NCBI RefSeq assembly: GCF_900220975.1
Contig: NZ_OBQD01000017.1
Coordinates: 62,001-126,000 of the forward strand
Direction of reading: 5' to 3'
Source: Rhizobium subbaraonis
Lineage (GTDB): Bacteria > Pseudomonadota > Alphaproteobacteria > Rhizobiales > Rhizobiaceae
Length of the DNA: 64,000 nt
A model generated the notes under the pieces. The model was not told where the DNA came from and made no database searches. It saw only the letters and a list, made by a program, of their open reading frames with translations. Below, piece after piece: positions 54,198 through 62,813 of this stretch. Within the stretch, counting starts at the first letter, position 1. Every line of letters starts with the position of its first letter. The translations under genes and the position numbers were made by a program.

Positions 54198-55576
54198 ACA
54201 AAGTAGTCACGCTGGCGAACTATGCGCAGCGGCGCCTCAGCACCATGTTCCCGGGGTTCTTCCCCGGCGGGAGCGTCAAGCACGACCATTACAAAGACTT
54301 CGGCTACCCCGAGAACCTGTCCTTCGCCCAAGTCTACCGGATTTACTGCCGCAACGGGGTAGCAGCCGCCGGTGTCGACAAGACGATCCGCAAGACGTGG
54401 CAGGACAATCCATTCCTTCTGGAAAAGGAGCGTGACGGCTCACAGGACGGCGCTGACGGCGAAACGGCGCTGGAGAAGCAGATCCGCCAGCGCTTCGACG
54501 ATCTGCGACTGTGGGCTCGTCTGGCCGAAGCAGACCGCATGTCTATGGTGGGCGCCTATTCCGGCGTGATCCTCCGCTTCGCCGACGGCAAGCCCTTCAA
54601 CCAGCCGGTCGACAGGGTCCCGGGCGGGCTGGATGGTCTCGTTGAAATCATCCCGGCTTGGGAGGGACAGCTTCAGGTATCCCAGTGGGACACGGACGAG
54701 CGATCGGAGACCTACGGTCACCCGACGATGTTCCAGTTCAACGAGTCCGCCGTCGACACCACTAACAAGCAGCCGCGCAACATCGTCATCCACCCCGACC
54801 GGGTCGTCGTTTGGTCGAAGGACGGCACGCTGCACGGGTCATCTGCCCTGGAGCCCGGTTACAACGCTCTCGTGGACATGGAGAAGGTTCGTGGCGCCGG
54901 CGGCGAGGGGTTCTGGAAGAACGCCAAGTCGGCCCCGGTCCTCGAGGTCGACAAGGAAGCCAAGATCGACCAGATGGCGAAGGTCATGGGCGTTTCGGTG
55001 GACGAGCTCGCCGACAAGATGAACGACCAAGTCGCCGACTTCAACGCTGGCTTCGATCAACTCCTGATGCTCATGGGGATGCAGGCCAAGACGCTGAACG
55101 TCACCTTGCCGTCGCCTGAGCACTTCTATGCGATCGCGCTGCAGGATTTCGCGGCTTCCATGAACATGCCGGTGAAGATCCTCGTCGGCATGCAGACGGG
55201 TGAGCGCGCCAGTCAGGAAGATGCCAGCGAGTGGGCGCAGACGAACATGTCGCGTCGGGCGAACCAGACTGTCCCGAACATCATGACGCTGGTCAACCGC
55301 TTGGAGCGCGTCGGCATCCTTCCTGAGAAGGATTGGTTCCTCGATTGGGCGGACCTCACCGAGGCGTCGATCGGAGAGAAAATCGACCGGGCCAACAAGA
55401 TGGCCGACGTCAATACGAAGCTCAAGGACAGCGGGGAGTGGGGCTTTACCCCGGAAGAGATCCGCATGGCCGCCGGCTATGAGCCCCTGAAGGACTCCGA
55501 GAAATACCGCGACGACGCGACCGACGACGAGACCGACGCCGCGCTGGGCACCAAGCCCCCGACCGAAGAGGAATAA
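54194..55576 (+). CDS. Phage portal protein (DUF1073 family)
   Basis: Twelve-fold ring at the capsid vertex through which DNA enters. The 460-residue protein has the DUF1073 start (LSFAQVYRIYCRNGVAAAGVDKTI) and the downstream SVDELADKMNDQVADFNAGFDQLLML and FAASMNMPVKILVGMQTGERASQED region. Database names sometimes call this family Acb1 because some members carry a nuclease; here no HxT pair or extra domain is present. Confidence 0.88.
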   Translation: MNKVVTLANYAQRRLSTMFPGFFPGGSVKHDHYKDFGYPENLSFAQVYRIYCRNGVAAAGVDKTIRKTWQDNPFLLEKERDGSQDGADGETALEKQIRQRFDDLRLWARLAEADRMSMVGAYSGVILRFADGKPFNQPVDRVPGGLDGLVEIIPAWEGQLQVSQWDTDERSETYGHPTMFQFNESAVDTTNKQPRNIVIHPDRVVVWSKDGTLHGSSALEPGYNALVDMEKVRGAGGEGFWKNAKSAPVLEVDKEAKIDQMAKVMGVSVDELADKMNDQVADFNAGFDQLLMLMGMQAKTLNVTLPSPEHFYAIALQDFAASMNMPVKILVGMQTGERASQEDASEWAQTNMSRRANQTVPNIMTLVNRLERVGILPEKDWFLDWADLTEASIGEKIDRANKMADVNTKLKDSGEWGFTPEEIRMAAGYEPLKDSEKYRDDATDDETDAALGTKPPTEEE

Positions 55577-55582
55577 TCCACC

Positions 55583-56698
55583 ATGCCCCAGGTGCGTGTG
55601 AACGTCAGGACACTGGCGAACGTGAAGGCTGCGCGCAAGGAAAAGCGCAACGGCCGCGATGTCATGATCGTTCCGAGCGCCACGCTGCCGGACAACGTCG
55701 TGATGAACGGCATCATGTATCCGGCTGAGGAGATCGAGAAGGGCTATCAGTCTCTCGACCGTACCCCGGCGCCGCTCAGTCACCCGATGGTCAACGGTGC
55801 CTATGTCTCAGCCCGCGACCCGGAGGGGATCAACCTTGGCTGGATCGGGGCATGGAACGAGAACGTCCGCCGGGAGAACGGCCGCGTCTTCCTCGACAAG
55901 GTGATCGACATTGAGATCGCCAACCGCTCAGAGGGCGGCAAGGCGGTCCTGAACGCCATCGAGAAGGGTGAGGCTGTCCACACCTCCACGGGCCTCCTTG
56001 CTCATCTGGAGGCTGCGAACGGCGACGTTCCCTATTCCCATATTGCTCGCGATCTTGAGTTCGACCACGACGCCATCCTGCTCAATGAGAAGGGGGCCGC
56101 CACGCCGGATCAAGGCGTAGGCATGATGGTCAATTCGAAGGGCGAGCAAGAGCAGATCGAGGTCATCAACTCTGCGCTCGAGCAGGCGGACAATGAACTC
56201 GATTGGGCGGTGGAATCACTGGCCCGCGCACTGGACCGCCGGCAGAAGGCTTCGGTCCTCGACCGCATGAAATCCGCGATACTGGAAGCCCTTGGCTATT
56301 CCGAGCGGGAACCCTCAACCAATCGAAAGGAAGACGACATGCCTGTCTCTGACGAGCAGTTCAAGTCGCTTTCCGATGAGGTCAAAACCCTCTCGGAAAG
56401 CATGGGAAAGATCGGTGACACGATCGCCAACGCTGTGACGACGGCCCTCAAGCCGGTCCTCGACCAGCAGGCCGAAATGGTCGCCAACCAGAAGGCCAAG
56501 GACGACGCCGAGAAGGCAGAGCTGGTTGAGAAGGTCGTCAAGGCCAACCTGCTCTCCGAAGGCGCCGCCAAGGAACTCACCCTCAACGCCCTGCGCGAAC
56601 TCGCCCCCAAGGCGAACCCCGGCAAGGCAGCCGCACTCAACGGCGCGTTCAAGGGCGGCAACGAAGCCCCGGCGTTCAAGCTTCCGAAGGGAGACTAA
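55583..56698 (+). CDS. Prohead protease fused to scaffold (DUF2213)
   Basis: A 371-residue protein. Residues 1-185 are a DUF2213/S78-like head-maturation protease: PAPLSHPMVNG (His67), AVHTSTGLLAH (candidate Ser135) and FDHDAILLNEKGAATPD (His162). Residues ~190-371 are a helical, charged scaffold with QFKSLSDEVKTLSESMGKIGDTI. An internal start at 56339 with its own ribosome site would give the scaffold alone. Confidence 0.85.
   Translation: MPQVRVNVRTLANVKAARKEKRNGRDVMIVPSATLPDNVVMNGIMYPAEEIEKGYQSLDRTPAPLSHPMVNGAYVSARDPEGINLGWIGAWNENVRRENGRVFLDKVIDIEIANRSEGGKAVLNAIEKGEAVHTSTGLLAHLEAANGDVPYSHIARDLEFDHDAILLNEKGAATPDQGVGMMVNSKGEQEQIEVINSALEQADNELDWAVESLARALDRRQKASVLDRMKSAILEALGYSEREPSTNRKEDDMPVSDEQFKSLSDEVKTLSESMGKIGDTIANAVTTALKPVLDQQAEMVANQKAKDDAEKAELVEKVVKANLLSEGAAKELTLNALRELAPKANPGKAAALNGAFKGGNEAPAFKLPKGD
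56339..56698 (+). CDS. Nested scaffold protein (internal start in the protease gene)
   Basis: ATG at 56339 (codon 253) is preceded by AAAGGAAG (56326-56333), five bases away. It would give a 119-residue protein beginning MPVSDEQFKSLSDEVKTLSE, the same frame as the protease C-terminus. Lambda C/Nu3 is the classic case of this arrangement. Confidence 0.6.
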   Translation: MPVSDEQFKSLSDEVKTLSESMGKIGDTIANAVTTALKPVLDQQAEMVANQKAKDDAEKAELVEKVVKANLLSEGAAKELTLNALRELAPKANPGKAAALNGAFKGGNEAPAFKLPKGD

Positions 56699-56701
56699 CC
56701 C

Positions 56702-57163
56702 ATGGCCCGCTACAACAAGATCTTCCTCGGCCCGGTCGAGAAGACCAAGCCCCAGGTGAAAGAGCTGCTCGCAGCCGCCGCGCTCAAGCCCGGTCGCCTC
56801 GCGGTCATCTCCTCCGGCAAGTTCGCACTCGCCGGCGCCACGACTGTCGGCAAGGTCTGGCTCATCCAGGACAACTATCTCGCCATGAAGGGCGTCGATA
56901 CGGACTGGGCGCAGGACTCCATGGCGATCGGTATCGAGATGGAGGACGATCACCTCTATGCCGCTCGCATCGCCAACGGCGTCAATATCACGGCCGTCGG
57001 CACTGCGCTGACGCCCGGGGCAAACGGCACCCTTGCCATCGCCTCCACCTCGGATCTCGTCGTGGCCTACTCCGACGAGGTCTACAACAACAACTCTGGC
57101 AGTGAACAGCTTCTGCGCATCCGGCCCGCCGGCAGCATGAGCTACCTGTCGGCCGCATCGTAA
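56702..57163 (+). CDS. Capsid decoration protein-like
   Basis: A 153-residue, beta-rich protein (KPGRLAVISSGKFALAGATTVGKVWLI, and a SDEVYNNNSGSEQLLRIRPAGSM ending) between scaffold and major capsid genes, the slot of head-stabilising proteins. It starts three bases after the protease-scaffold stop. Confidence 0.7.
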   Translation: MARYNKIFLGPVEKTKPQVKELLAAAALKPGRLAVISSGKFALAGATTVGKVWLIQDNYLAMKGVDTDWAQDSMAIGIEMEDDHLYAARIANGVNITAVGTALTPGANGTLAIASTSDLVVAYSDEVYNNNSGSEQLLRIRPAGSMSYLSAAS

Positions 57164-57176
57164 GGAGGGAAACCAG

Positions 57177-58235
57177 ATGCGCTATTTTGACGAACAGCTC
57201 GTCGCCAATTCCCGACCGCATGCGGCCTGGTGGAGCGAGGTGTCGATGGTCCGCGAGCACTTCCACCGTTCGGAAGATGTCCTCGCCAACCTGACCGCCG
57301 AGTTCATGGGCAATGCCGCGTCCATTCTTCCTCGCGATGCGTGGCTCGATCTCGACGGCATCACCCGCCGCGTGATGCGTGCCGACGAGGGGCAGGTATG
57401 GATGGCCGACCTGATGCCGCTGGCCCGTGCGGTCAACATCGGCAAGCTGGTCCACCTGAACCGCGTGTCCTCGGATGCCGGTCGCGTGGTCCGCTCCATG
57501 TCCGGCCAGGTGCCGGTGACCATGGACAAGGTCACCTACGACTACCGCGGTACTCCGGTCCCGATCTTCTCCACGGCCTATGGTCGCGAGTGGCGGGAAT
57601 GGAACACCCTGCAGTCGGAAAACTTCGACGCTCTGTCGGACGACCAGGAAGCCCATACCGCCAAGATCCGGCGCGATATGGCGCTCTATGCTCTCGACGG
57701 CGATTCCTCGATCGTCTTCGAAGGCTACACGGCCTACGGTATCCGCACCTCGCCGTACTCCAAGGTGATCAACCTCGGCTCGGCTGCTGGCGGCGCCAAC
57801 ATTGACCTGACCACGGCCACCGCCGACCAGATCGATGCGTTCTTCGCTGGACCGTTCGGCGCGATGCTGGATGCGAACCTGATCACGGGCAAGGTGAACC
57901 TGTACATCTCGCCCGAGATCGCCCGTGCATGGGACAAGGCCTACTCCGCGGCTGCCGGCTTCAAGCCCGGCACGATTATGGAGTTCGTCGCCAAGAACCG
58001 CCGCATCAACAAGATCGAGGTGTCCTTCGAGCTCTCCGGCAACCAGTTCTTCGGCTTCGTGCCGTCGGCTGAGTACATCCGACCGCTCATTGGCATGGCG
58101 GTCAACACGACCGCGATCACCCGCACCAACCCGACCGACAACTATCAGTTCCTCATCATGGGGGCGATGGGCATCGAGATCCGGGCGGACATCAACGGCA
58201 AGTCCGGCGTGTTCTACTCGGTCGACCAAGACTGA
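57177..58235 (+). CDS. Major capsid protein
   Basis: A 352-residue HK97-fold-type capsid protein; features such as FMGNAASILPRDAWLDLDGI, TPVPIFSTAYGREWREWNTL and FLIMGAMGIEIRADINGKSG match the major capsid family next to DUF2213 proteases. A very strong AAGGAGGG ribosome site before the ATG fits high output. Confidence 0.88.
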   Translation: MRYFDEQLVANSRPHAAWWSEVSMVREHFHRSEDVLANLTAEFMGNAASILPRDAWLDLDGITRRVMRADEGQVWMADLMPLARAVNIGKLVHLNRVSSDAGRVVRSMSGQVPVTMDKVTYDYRGTPVPIFSTAYGREWREWNTLQSENFDALSDDQEAHTAKIRRDMALYALDGDSSIVFEGYTAYGIRTSPYSKVINLGSAAGGANIDLTTATADQIDAFFAGPFGAMLDANLITGKVNLYISPEIARAWDKAYSAAAGFKPGTIMEFVAKNRRINKIEVSFELSGNQFFGFVPSAEYIRPLIGMAVNTTAITRTNPTDNYQFLIMGAMGIEIRADINGKSGVFYSVDQD

Positions 58236-58291
58236 TGATCGGGGCCTCGCCTTCGGGCGGGGCTCACCTCACGCAACTGGAGATCAATCCC

Positions 58292-58573
58292 ATGAAGGTA
58301 GAAATCACCGCCGGCGGCATCTTCGGTGCCAAGGGCGAAATCCCGATCGGTACGATCGTCGATGTGAAGTCCGAGCCGAAAGGCTGGGCCGGTCGCTATC
58401 GCGTCGTATCCGGGAAGGACGGCAAGGAAACCGCCAAGACCGCTATCGTCAACCCCGACAACAGCGAATACGACGACCTGAAGAAGCAGGCCGATGAACT
58501 CGGTCTCCAGTACGCGGGCAACATCTCCAAGGCGAAGCTCAAGGAATTGATCGACGCCAAGCTGGCGGAGTAA
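58292..58573 (+). CDS. HeH/LEM-type small head protein
   Basis: A 93-residue protein from ATG 58292 (GGAG before it). N-terminal beta part (KVEITAGGIFGAKGEIPIG) and a C-terminal HeH/LEM-like helix pair (LKKQADELGLQYAGNISKAKLKELIDAKL). Common after capsid genes; role unknown. Confidence 0.7.
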   Translation: MKVEITAGGIFGAKGEIPIGTIVDVKSEPKGWAGRYRVVSGKDGKETAKTAIVNPDNSEYDDLKKQADELGLQYAGNISKAKLKELIDAKLAE

Positions 58574-58578
58574 CGGAC

Positions 58579-59070
58579 GTGGCAGGTTACGGTGACGACA
58601 GCGCGTTCAGCGCGTGGCTTACAGAAAACGGCTACACGCTGCCCGAGGGCGCGCCGTCGCCTGCCGTCCTTCGTAATCGTGGCAGCCAGTACATCGACGC
58701 GGTGTATGGCTCTCGCTTCCTCGGCAGCGTCGTCGATCCCGTGCAGGAGCGGCAGTGGCCGCGCGAAGGCGCGATAGTCAACGGCAAGCTGATCCCCTCT
58801 GACGTCGTACCCCCAGCCGTGATCAACGCGTCCTATCAAGCAGCATTGCAGGAGGCGAACGAGCCCGGGAGCCTCACGGTCGTCGGCACGTCGTCCTCTG
58901 CCATCAAGCGCGAAAAGGTCGGCCCGCTTGAGACCGAATACCAGACGGCGGCCAGTGACGGCACGGCAGCCGGCATCACCCCGCTCATCTCGATCGTGGA
59001 TGGCATGATTGCGCCGTTCCTTCGCGACGAAAGCCTTATCCGTGTCGGCATCTGGTCGGTGGGTTGCTGA
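58579..59070 (+). CDS. Head-tail connector-like (DnaT-like family name)
   Basis: A 163-residue protein from a GTG start. YGDDSAFSAWLTENGYTLPEGAPSPAVLRNRGSQYIDAVYG, RQWPREGAI and VPPAVINASYQAAL form a signature that databases label DnaT-like; its position between capsid and tail genes points to a connector instead. Confidence 0.75.
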   Translation: MAGYGDDSAFSAWLTENGYTLPEGAPSPAVLRNRGSQYIDAVYGSRFLGSVVDPVQERQWPREGAIVNGKLIPSDVVPPAVINASYQAALQEANEPGSLTVVGTSSSAIKREKVGPLETEYQTAASDGTAAGITPLISIVDGMIAPFLRDESLIRVGIWSVGC

Positions 59071-59426
59071 TGGCCCCTTTCGACTACGCGCGCGCCCGCA
59101 GCACTGCCGAGCGGTTGATCGCCAAGTTCGGCCAGGTCGGCGCTATCCGGCGGATGACTGCCTCTGGACCGTCATATGACCCTACGCTGACGCCGGTGGA
59201 TTATCCATGCACGCTGGTGGACCTCGACATCGATGAGCGAACCATAGACGGCACGCTGATCATGCGTGGCGATCGGATGGTCTACCTCTCCACGGCAGGT
59301 CTCGGCATCGTCCCGGAGCTTTCCGACAAGGTGATGATCGGTGACGTCGAGCACGCGGTCGTAAGTGTTCAACCGCTGCAGCCGGCCGGGACGGTCGTGA
59401 TGTGGCAGATCATTGCGAGGAAGTGA
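59070..59426 (+). CDS. Head-closure-type protein
   Basis: A 118-residue protein starting at ATG 59070 (TGATG). RRMTASGPSYDPTLTPVDYPC and YLSTAGLGIVPELSDKVMIGDVEHAVVSVQPLQPAG fit a small beta-barrel head-completion protein. Exact family not certain. Confidence 0.65.
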   Translation: MAPFDYARARSTAERLIAKFGQVGAIRRMTASGPSYDPTLTPVDYPCTLVDLDIDERTIDGTLIMRGDRMVYLSTAGLGIVPELSDKVMIGDVEHAVVSVQPLQPAGTVVMWQIIARK

Positions 59427-59428
59427 CG

Positions 59429-59539
59429 ATGCGCGACCCTCTCGCCCTCTTCCTCATACTCTGGGTCTCGGCCGTGGGCTTGTACATGGTCGGCATGGCC
59501 TCTGTCATAGTCCACAGCCTCGGAAGGATTGCACCGTGA
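59429..59539 (+). CDS. 36-residue membrane peptide
   Basis: ATG at 59429 two bases after the previous stop; the TGA overlaps the next GTG. The peptide is one membrane helix (ALFLILWVSAVGLYMVGMAS). A small membrane gene among head-tail genes is unusual. Confidence 0.5.
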   Translation: MRDPLALFLILWVSAVGLYMVGMASVIVHSLGRIAP

Positions 59540-59697
59540 GTGTCAAACCACAGGATTTCGCCAAACTCCAGAGCGCAGACCCGATGCGGATCATGGCGTT
59601 CCTCGTCGATCTCTACGGCATCAAGATTGCCGACGACATTGCCAAGCACGTTGTGTCGGATGAGCCCGCGCCGCATGTCGTTTACCCTCGCTTCTAA
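59536..59697 (+). CDS. Small phage protein, 53 residues
   Basis: GTG start (GTGA overlap); MSVKPQDFAKLQSADPMRIM and on to KIADDIAKHVVSD. It looks like a short helical protein. Function unknown. Confidence 0.5.
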   Translation: MSVKPQDFAKLQSADPMRIMAFLVDLYGIKIADDIAKHVVSDEPAPHVVYPRF

Positions 59698-59707
59698 GGA
59701 GATAGCC

Positions 59708-59938
59708 ATGAACCGACGCGCATTCTTCGGCTTCGCTTGTGGTGGCGTGGCTGCTGCTCCGGCCGCATTGCTCGGGACACCGAAGCCGGCCAAGGCAGAA
59801 GTCGCCCGTCTGACAATCGGGATCGACACCACGGAGATGGGCAACCTTGTCGCCCGCGTCGTAGCGAACGCCAAGCGAGAGGCAATCTGCGCCATCGTCA
59901 ACGAGCGCTCCCGGTACGAGCGAGCGAAGCGCGGCTGA
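59708..59938 (+). CDS. Small exported protein with Tat-like signal
   Basis: A 76-residue protein; an AAGGAG site precedes the ATG. The start MNRRAFFGFACGGVAAAPAA has a twin-arginine motif, an alanine-rich hydrophobic core and a likely cleavage after AKA (~29). The mature part (EVARLTIGIDTTEMGNLV, then REAICAIVNERSRYERAKR) is helical and charged. Confidence 0.6.
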   Translation: MNRRAFFGFACGGVAAAPAALLGTPKPAKAEVARLTIGIDTTEMGNLVARVVANAKREAICAIVNERSRYERAKRG

Positions 59939-59950
59939 AAGGACAAAACC

Positions 59951-60115
59951 ATGAGCGTCAAGGTCGAAGCAGTGCTTAAACACAACGGCCACGCCGTCGG
60001 CGACACCTACGAGGTGCCAACCATCAAGGCCAAGGCTCTAGAGGCGATCGGTCTCGTCAAGCCGGGCAACCAGACCGCAGCCAAGAAGATCGAGAAGGCC
60101 GGCGCGGCTGACTGA
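59951..60115 (+). CDS. 54-residue phage protein of unknown function
   Basis: MSVKVEAVLKHNGHAVGDTY then a lysine-rich helical end. It shares its stop with the next start (TGATG), so it is translated with the head morphogenesis gene. This short beta-then-basic type recurs in head-tail regions of phages. Confidence 0.6.
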   Translation: MSVKVEAVLKHNGHAVGDTYEVPTIKAKALEAIGLVKPGNQTAAKKIEKAGAAD

Positions 60116-61167
60116 TGGCAACCCTTCGCCAAGAGATCGACGCGCTCCTCGACCGTCTGGAGCCGACGGTTGCGGCTGCCTTCCGTGAAGCGATCGATGA
60201 CATCAAGTCCAACATCGTGTTGCGCGAGGTCGTCGAGCGGCTGGAGCGGCGGGACATCGAGGGCGCCGTCGAGGCTCTGAACATCGAAGGAGCTGCCTTC
60301 CGCCAACTCGATGAGGCGATCCGGCAGGCCTACAACGCCGGCGGCTCTCTTGCGGCGGAGTGGATGCCCCGGCTGACGGACCCGATGGGCAACCGCGTGG
60401 TGTTCCGCTGGGACGCCCGAAACCAGGCGGCAGAGGCGCAGCTTCGCGACATCTCGTCCCAGCTCATCACCGGTGTCGTTGAGGACACCCGTACGGCGGT
60501 GCGCGAGGCCATGGTCGAGGGGTACGCCCAAGGGCAGGGGCCGCGCACCATCGCGCTCGACATCGTCGGACGACAGAACCGGATCACGGGCAAGCGTGAA
60601 GGCGGCTTCGTTGGTCTCAACGGGCCGCAGACCGCTCTGATCATTCGGACGCGCGATAACCTGCTTTCGGGCGAACCCGCCAGAATGCGGAAGTACCTGG
60701 AGCTGAAGACCCGCGACAAACGCCTCGACGGGGTCGTGAGGCGCGCGATCGAGACGGGCAAGCCTCTGGACGCCCAGACCCTTGAAAAGCTGCTGGCGAG
60801 GCTCAGAGACCGAAATCTGCGCCTTCGAGGCGAGACGATCGCCCGAACCGAGACGTTCATGTCGGTCGCGGCCGCACGCGATACCGCATACCGGCAGGCA
60901 CTGGCAAAGGCCAACCGGGACGAAAGCCTCGTGACGCGCATCTGGCGCAGCGCCGGTGACGGTCGCGTCAGACACACACACATGGTCCTCAACGCTCAGG
61001 AGGTGACTGGCATGGATCTGCCTTTCCAGTCACCGTCTGGCGCGCTGCTGCGATATCCGGGCGATACGTCCCTGGGAGCCGGGCCGGCGGAGATCATCAA
61101 TTGCCGTTGCTCGATCGAGTACAACTTCGACTTCGCCGAGGCCTATGCCCGGTCGCGAGGGCGGTGA
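60115..61167 (+). CDS. Phage head morphogenesis protein (SPP1 gp7/Mu F-like)
   Basis: A 350-residue minor head protein. The C-terminal signature is seen: IARTETFMSVAAARDTAY, RTHMVLNAQEV-type stretch (VRHTHMVLN) and the NCRCSIEY end, with the usual paired cysteines. The N-terminal ~200 residues are helical. Such proteins are packed in the prohead with the portal. Confidence 0.85.
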   Translation: MATLRQEIDALLDRLEPTVAAAFREAIDDIKSNIVLREVVERLERRDIEGAVEALNIEGAAFRQLDEAIRQAYNAGGSLAAEWMPRLTDPMGNRVVFRWDARNQAAEAQLRDISSQLITGVVEDTRTAVREAMVEGYAQGQGPRTIALDIVGRQNRITGKREGGFVGLNGPQTALIIRTRDNLLSGEPARMRKYLELKTRDKRLDGVVRRAIETGKPLDAQTLEKLLARLRDRNLRLRGETIARTETFMSVAAARDTAYRQALAKANRDESLVTRIWRSAGDGRVRHTHMVLNAQEVTGMDLPFQSPSGALLRYPGDTSLGAGPAEIINCRCSIEYNFDFAEAYARSRGR

Positions 61168-61640
61168 TGACCGGAAATTTCGCGGCAACAATCGGGGAAT
61201 GGGCGCGGGCGGAAATGGAGCGGGCCGAGGCTGTGTTCCAGACCGCCGCCCAGATGGTCGCGAATGAGGTGAGGACGCCGGTCGCCGCCGGCGGGCGGAT
61301 GCCGGTGAAAGACGGCAACCTGCGTAACTCCCTGCTGGCCTCCACCACGGCGATGCCGCAGGTCAAGGAAGGGCAGGCCAAGTACACTGACCCAGCCAGC
61401 GAGATCGCGCTCACCATCGCGGGCGCCGAACTCGGCAGCGTGGTCTTCCTTGGGTTTCAGGCTGCCTATGGGCCGCGCATGAATTACGGCTTCGTCGGGG
61501 AAGACAGCCTCGGCAGGGTCTACAATCAGGCTGGATATGGCTTCGTTGACGCTGTGGCGCAGCGCTGGCCCCAGATCGTGGCGGAAGCCGAGGCTAAGGT
61601 TCGCTTTCGGTTCGAAGCGGGTCCTTCCCTTCCGACATAA
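61167..61640 (+). CDS. Tail-completion-like protein (HK97 gp10 type)
   Basis: A 157-residue protein from ATG 61167 (TGATG). AEAVFQTAAQMVANEVRTPVAAGGRMPVKDGNLRNSL and AYGPRMNYGF fit the gp10-like layout. It lies between head morphogenesis and tail terminator genes, the expected spot. Confidence 0.7.
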   Translation: MTGNFAATIGEWARAEMERAEAVFQTAAQMVANEVRTPVAAGGRMPVKDGNLRNSLLASTTAMPQVKEGQAKYTDPASEIALTIAGAELGSVVFLGFQAAYGPRMNYGFVGEDSLGRVYNQAGYGFVDAVAQRWPQIVAEAEAKVRFRFEAGPSLPT

Positions 61641-61797
61641 TCAGCAGGGCTTTCTGCAGGATATCGAGATTTCGGATCGCAGCGCTCAGAACGGAATGTG
61701 CGTTCGCGGTCTGCACGTCCTTGTTCGCCAACAGCATGAGCGCTTGGTGCAGGAGGTCGTGAACCTCGATATCGGTGAGCGCTCGTTTTTCGGCCAT
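61594..61797 (-). CDS. Possible small reversed gene
   Basis: A 67-residue helical frame on the minus strand: MAEKRALTDIEVHDLLHQAL, then ANAHSVLSAAIRNLDILQK. It fills a gap of ~180 bases in the plus-strand operon and overlaps the end of the gp10-like gene. The composition looks real, but no ribosome site is seen. Confidence 0.4.
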   Translation of the reverse strand: MAEKRALTDIEVHDLLHQALMLLANKDVQTANAHSVLSAAIRNLDILQKALLIMSEGKDPLRTESEP

Positions 61798-61817
61798 GGG
61801 CCACAGGGGTAGCACAT

Positions 61818-62249
61818 ATGGCCGGAACGGTTGAACAGAAAGTATTCCGGGCGTTGGTGGAGCGGTTTCAGGCCTGGCCGCTCCCGACCGGATGGACTGA
61901 GGCTGCGAATGTTGCCTATCCCGGTCTCCACTTCACGCCGGTGGCCGGCAAGCCCTTCGTGAGCGTTGAAGTCCACTATAACCGATCGGTCGAGACAGAC
62001 ATTTCCATGGAGATGGACCCGATCCGGCAGGGCTTCATGCGTCTCAACGTCATGTGGCCGAATGGGCAGGGGCATGTGGCCGCGATCGAGGTGGCCGGCT
62101 CCATCCGCGCGCATTTCCGGCGCGGCTCAAAGGCGACCAAGGAAGACACCGTCGTCCGCATCTACGAGGACCCGGAGATCGGGGTGATCCTCACGGGCGA
62201 CACGCACATCAACGTGCCGGTGACGGTGCGTTGGCGAGCATATCCCTAA
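61818..62249 (+). CDS. Tail terminator-like protein (DUF4128)
   Basis: A 143-residue protein: FRALVERFQAWPLPTGWTEAANVAYPG and IRQGFMRLNVMWPNGQGHVAAIEVAGSIRAHFRRG match the DUF4128 tail-terminator fold that ends the tail tube and joins it to the head. AGGGG precedes the ATG. Confidence 0.8.
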   Translation: MAGTVEQKVFRALVERFQAWPLPTGWTEAANVAYPGLHFTPVAGKPFVSVEVHYNRSVETDISMEMDPIRQGFMRLNVMWPNGQGHVAAIEVAGSIRAHFRRGSKATKEDTVVRIYEDPEIGVILTGDTHINVPVTVRWRAYP

Positions 62250-62318
62250 GTTCCGGCCTGATTGGCCTGCCGTTCACGCGCCTTCGGCAAGCGCAACCAG
62301 ACAAGAAGGAAATGAGCC

Positions 62319-62813
62319 ATGCAGCTGTATCCTGTTGCAGGAAGCCGCCTCTACATGGGTGCGGCGGTATCTGACGTGCCGGACGAGGACCTTGACGAAG
62401 CGGACTTCAGCTCCGTCGTCTGGACGGAGATCAAGGGCTGGCAGACCATGGGCGCATTTGGCGATGCCAAGACGCTCATCACCGAGTCCATCATCAACCG
62501 GTCTCGCGACCTGAAGGCCGGCGGCACTCGCAACGCCGGGTCGATGCAGAACAACTTCATCGTCCTGCCCACCGACACGGGCCAGCTGGCGCTGATCGCT
62601 GCGGAGGCTACCGACTATAACTATCCCTTCAAGATCGTTTTCGACGACGCCCCGCCGACAGGCTCTGCTCCAACCCCATCGGAAGCCAAGTTCATGGGCA
62701 TCGTCATGACTGCAAATGAGCAGGGTGGCGGCGCCAATACCGCTCGGCTCCTGCAGGGGACAGTTGAAATCAACACGAACATCGTTCGCAAGCCCGCCGC
62801 GACCGGCAGTTAA
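62319..62813 (+). CDS. Tail tube protein
   Basis: A 164-residue beta-rich protein: SVVWTEIKGWQTMGAFGDAKTLITESIINRSRDLKAGGTRNAGSMQ is typical of phage tail-tube proteins of siphoviruses. Good ribosome site (AAGGAAATGAG). The last four bases overlap the end of the reversed HNH gene. Confidence 0.82.
   Translation: MQLYPVAGSRLYMGAAVSDVPDEDLDEADFSSVVWTEIKGWQTMGAFGDAKTLITESIINRSRDLKAGGTRNAGSMQNNFIVLPTDTGQLALIAAEATDYNYPFKIVFDDAPPTGSAPTPSEAKFMGIVMTANEQGGGANTARLLQGTVEINTNIVRKPAATGS

Noticed and set aside
54194-55576. Acb1 anti-CBASS nuclease activity for the portal-family gene
   Set aside because: Only the DUF1073 portal part is present; no HxT/HxS pair or extra C-terminal domain is seen.
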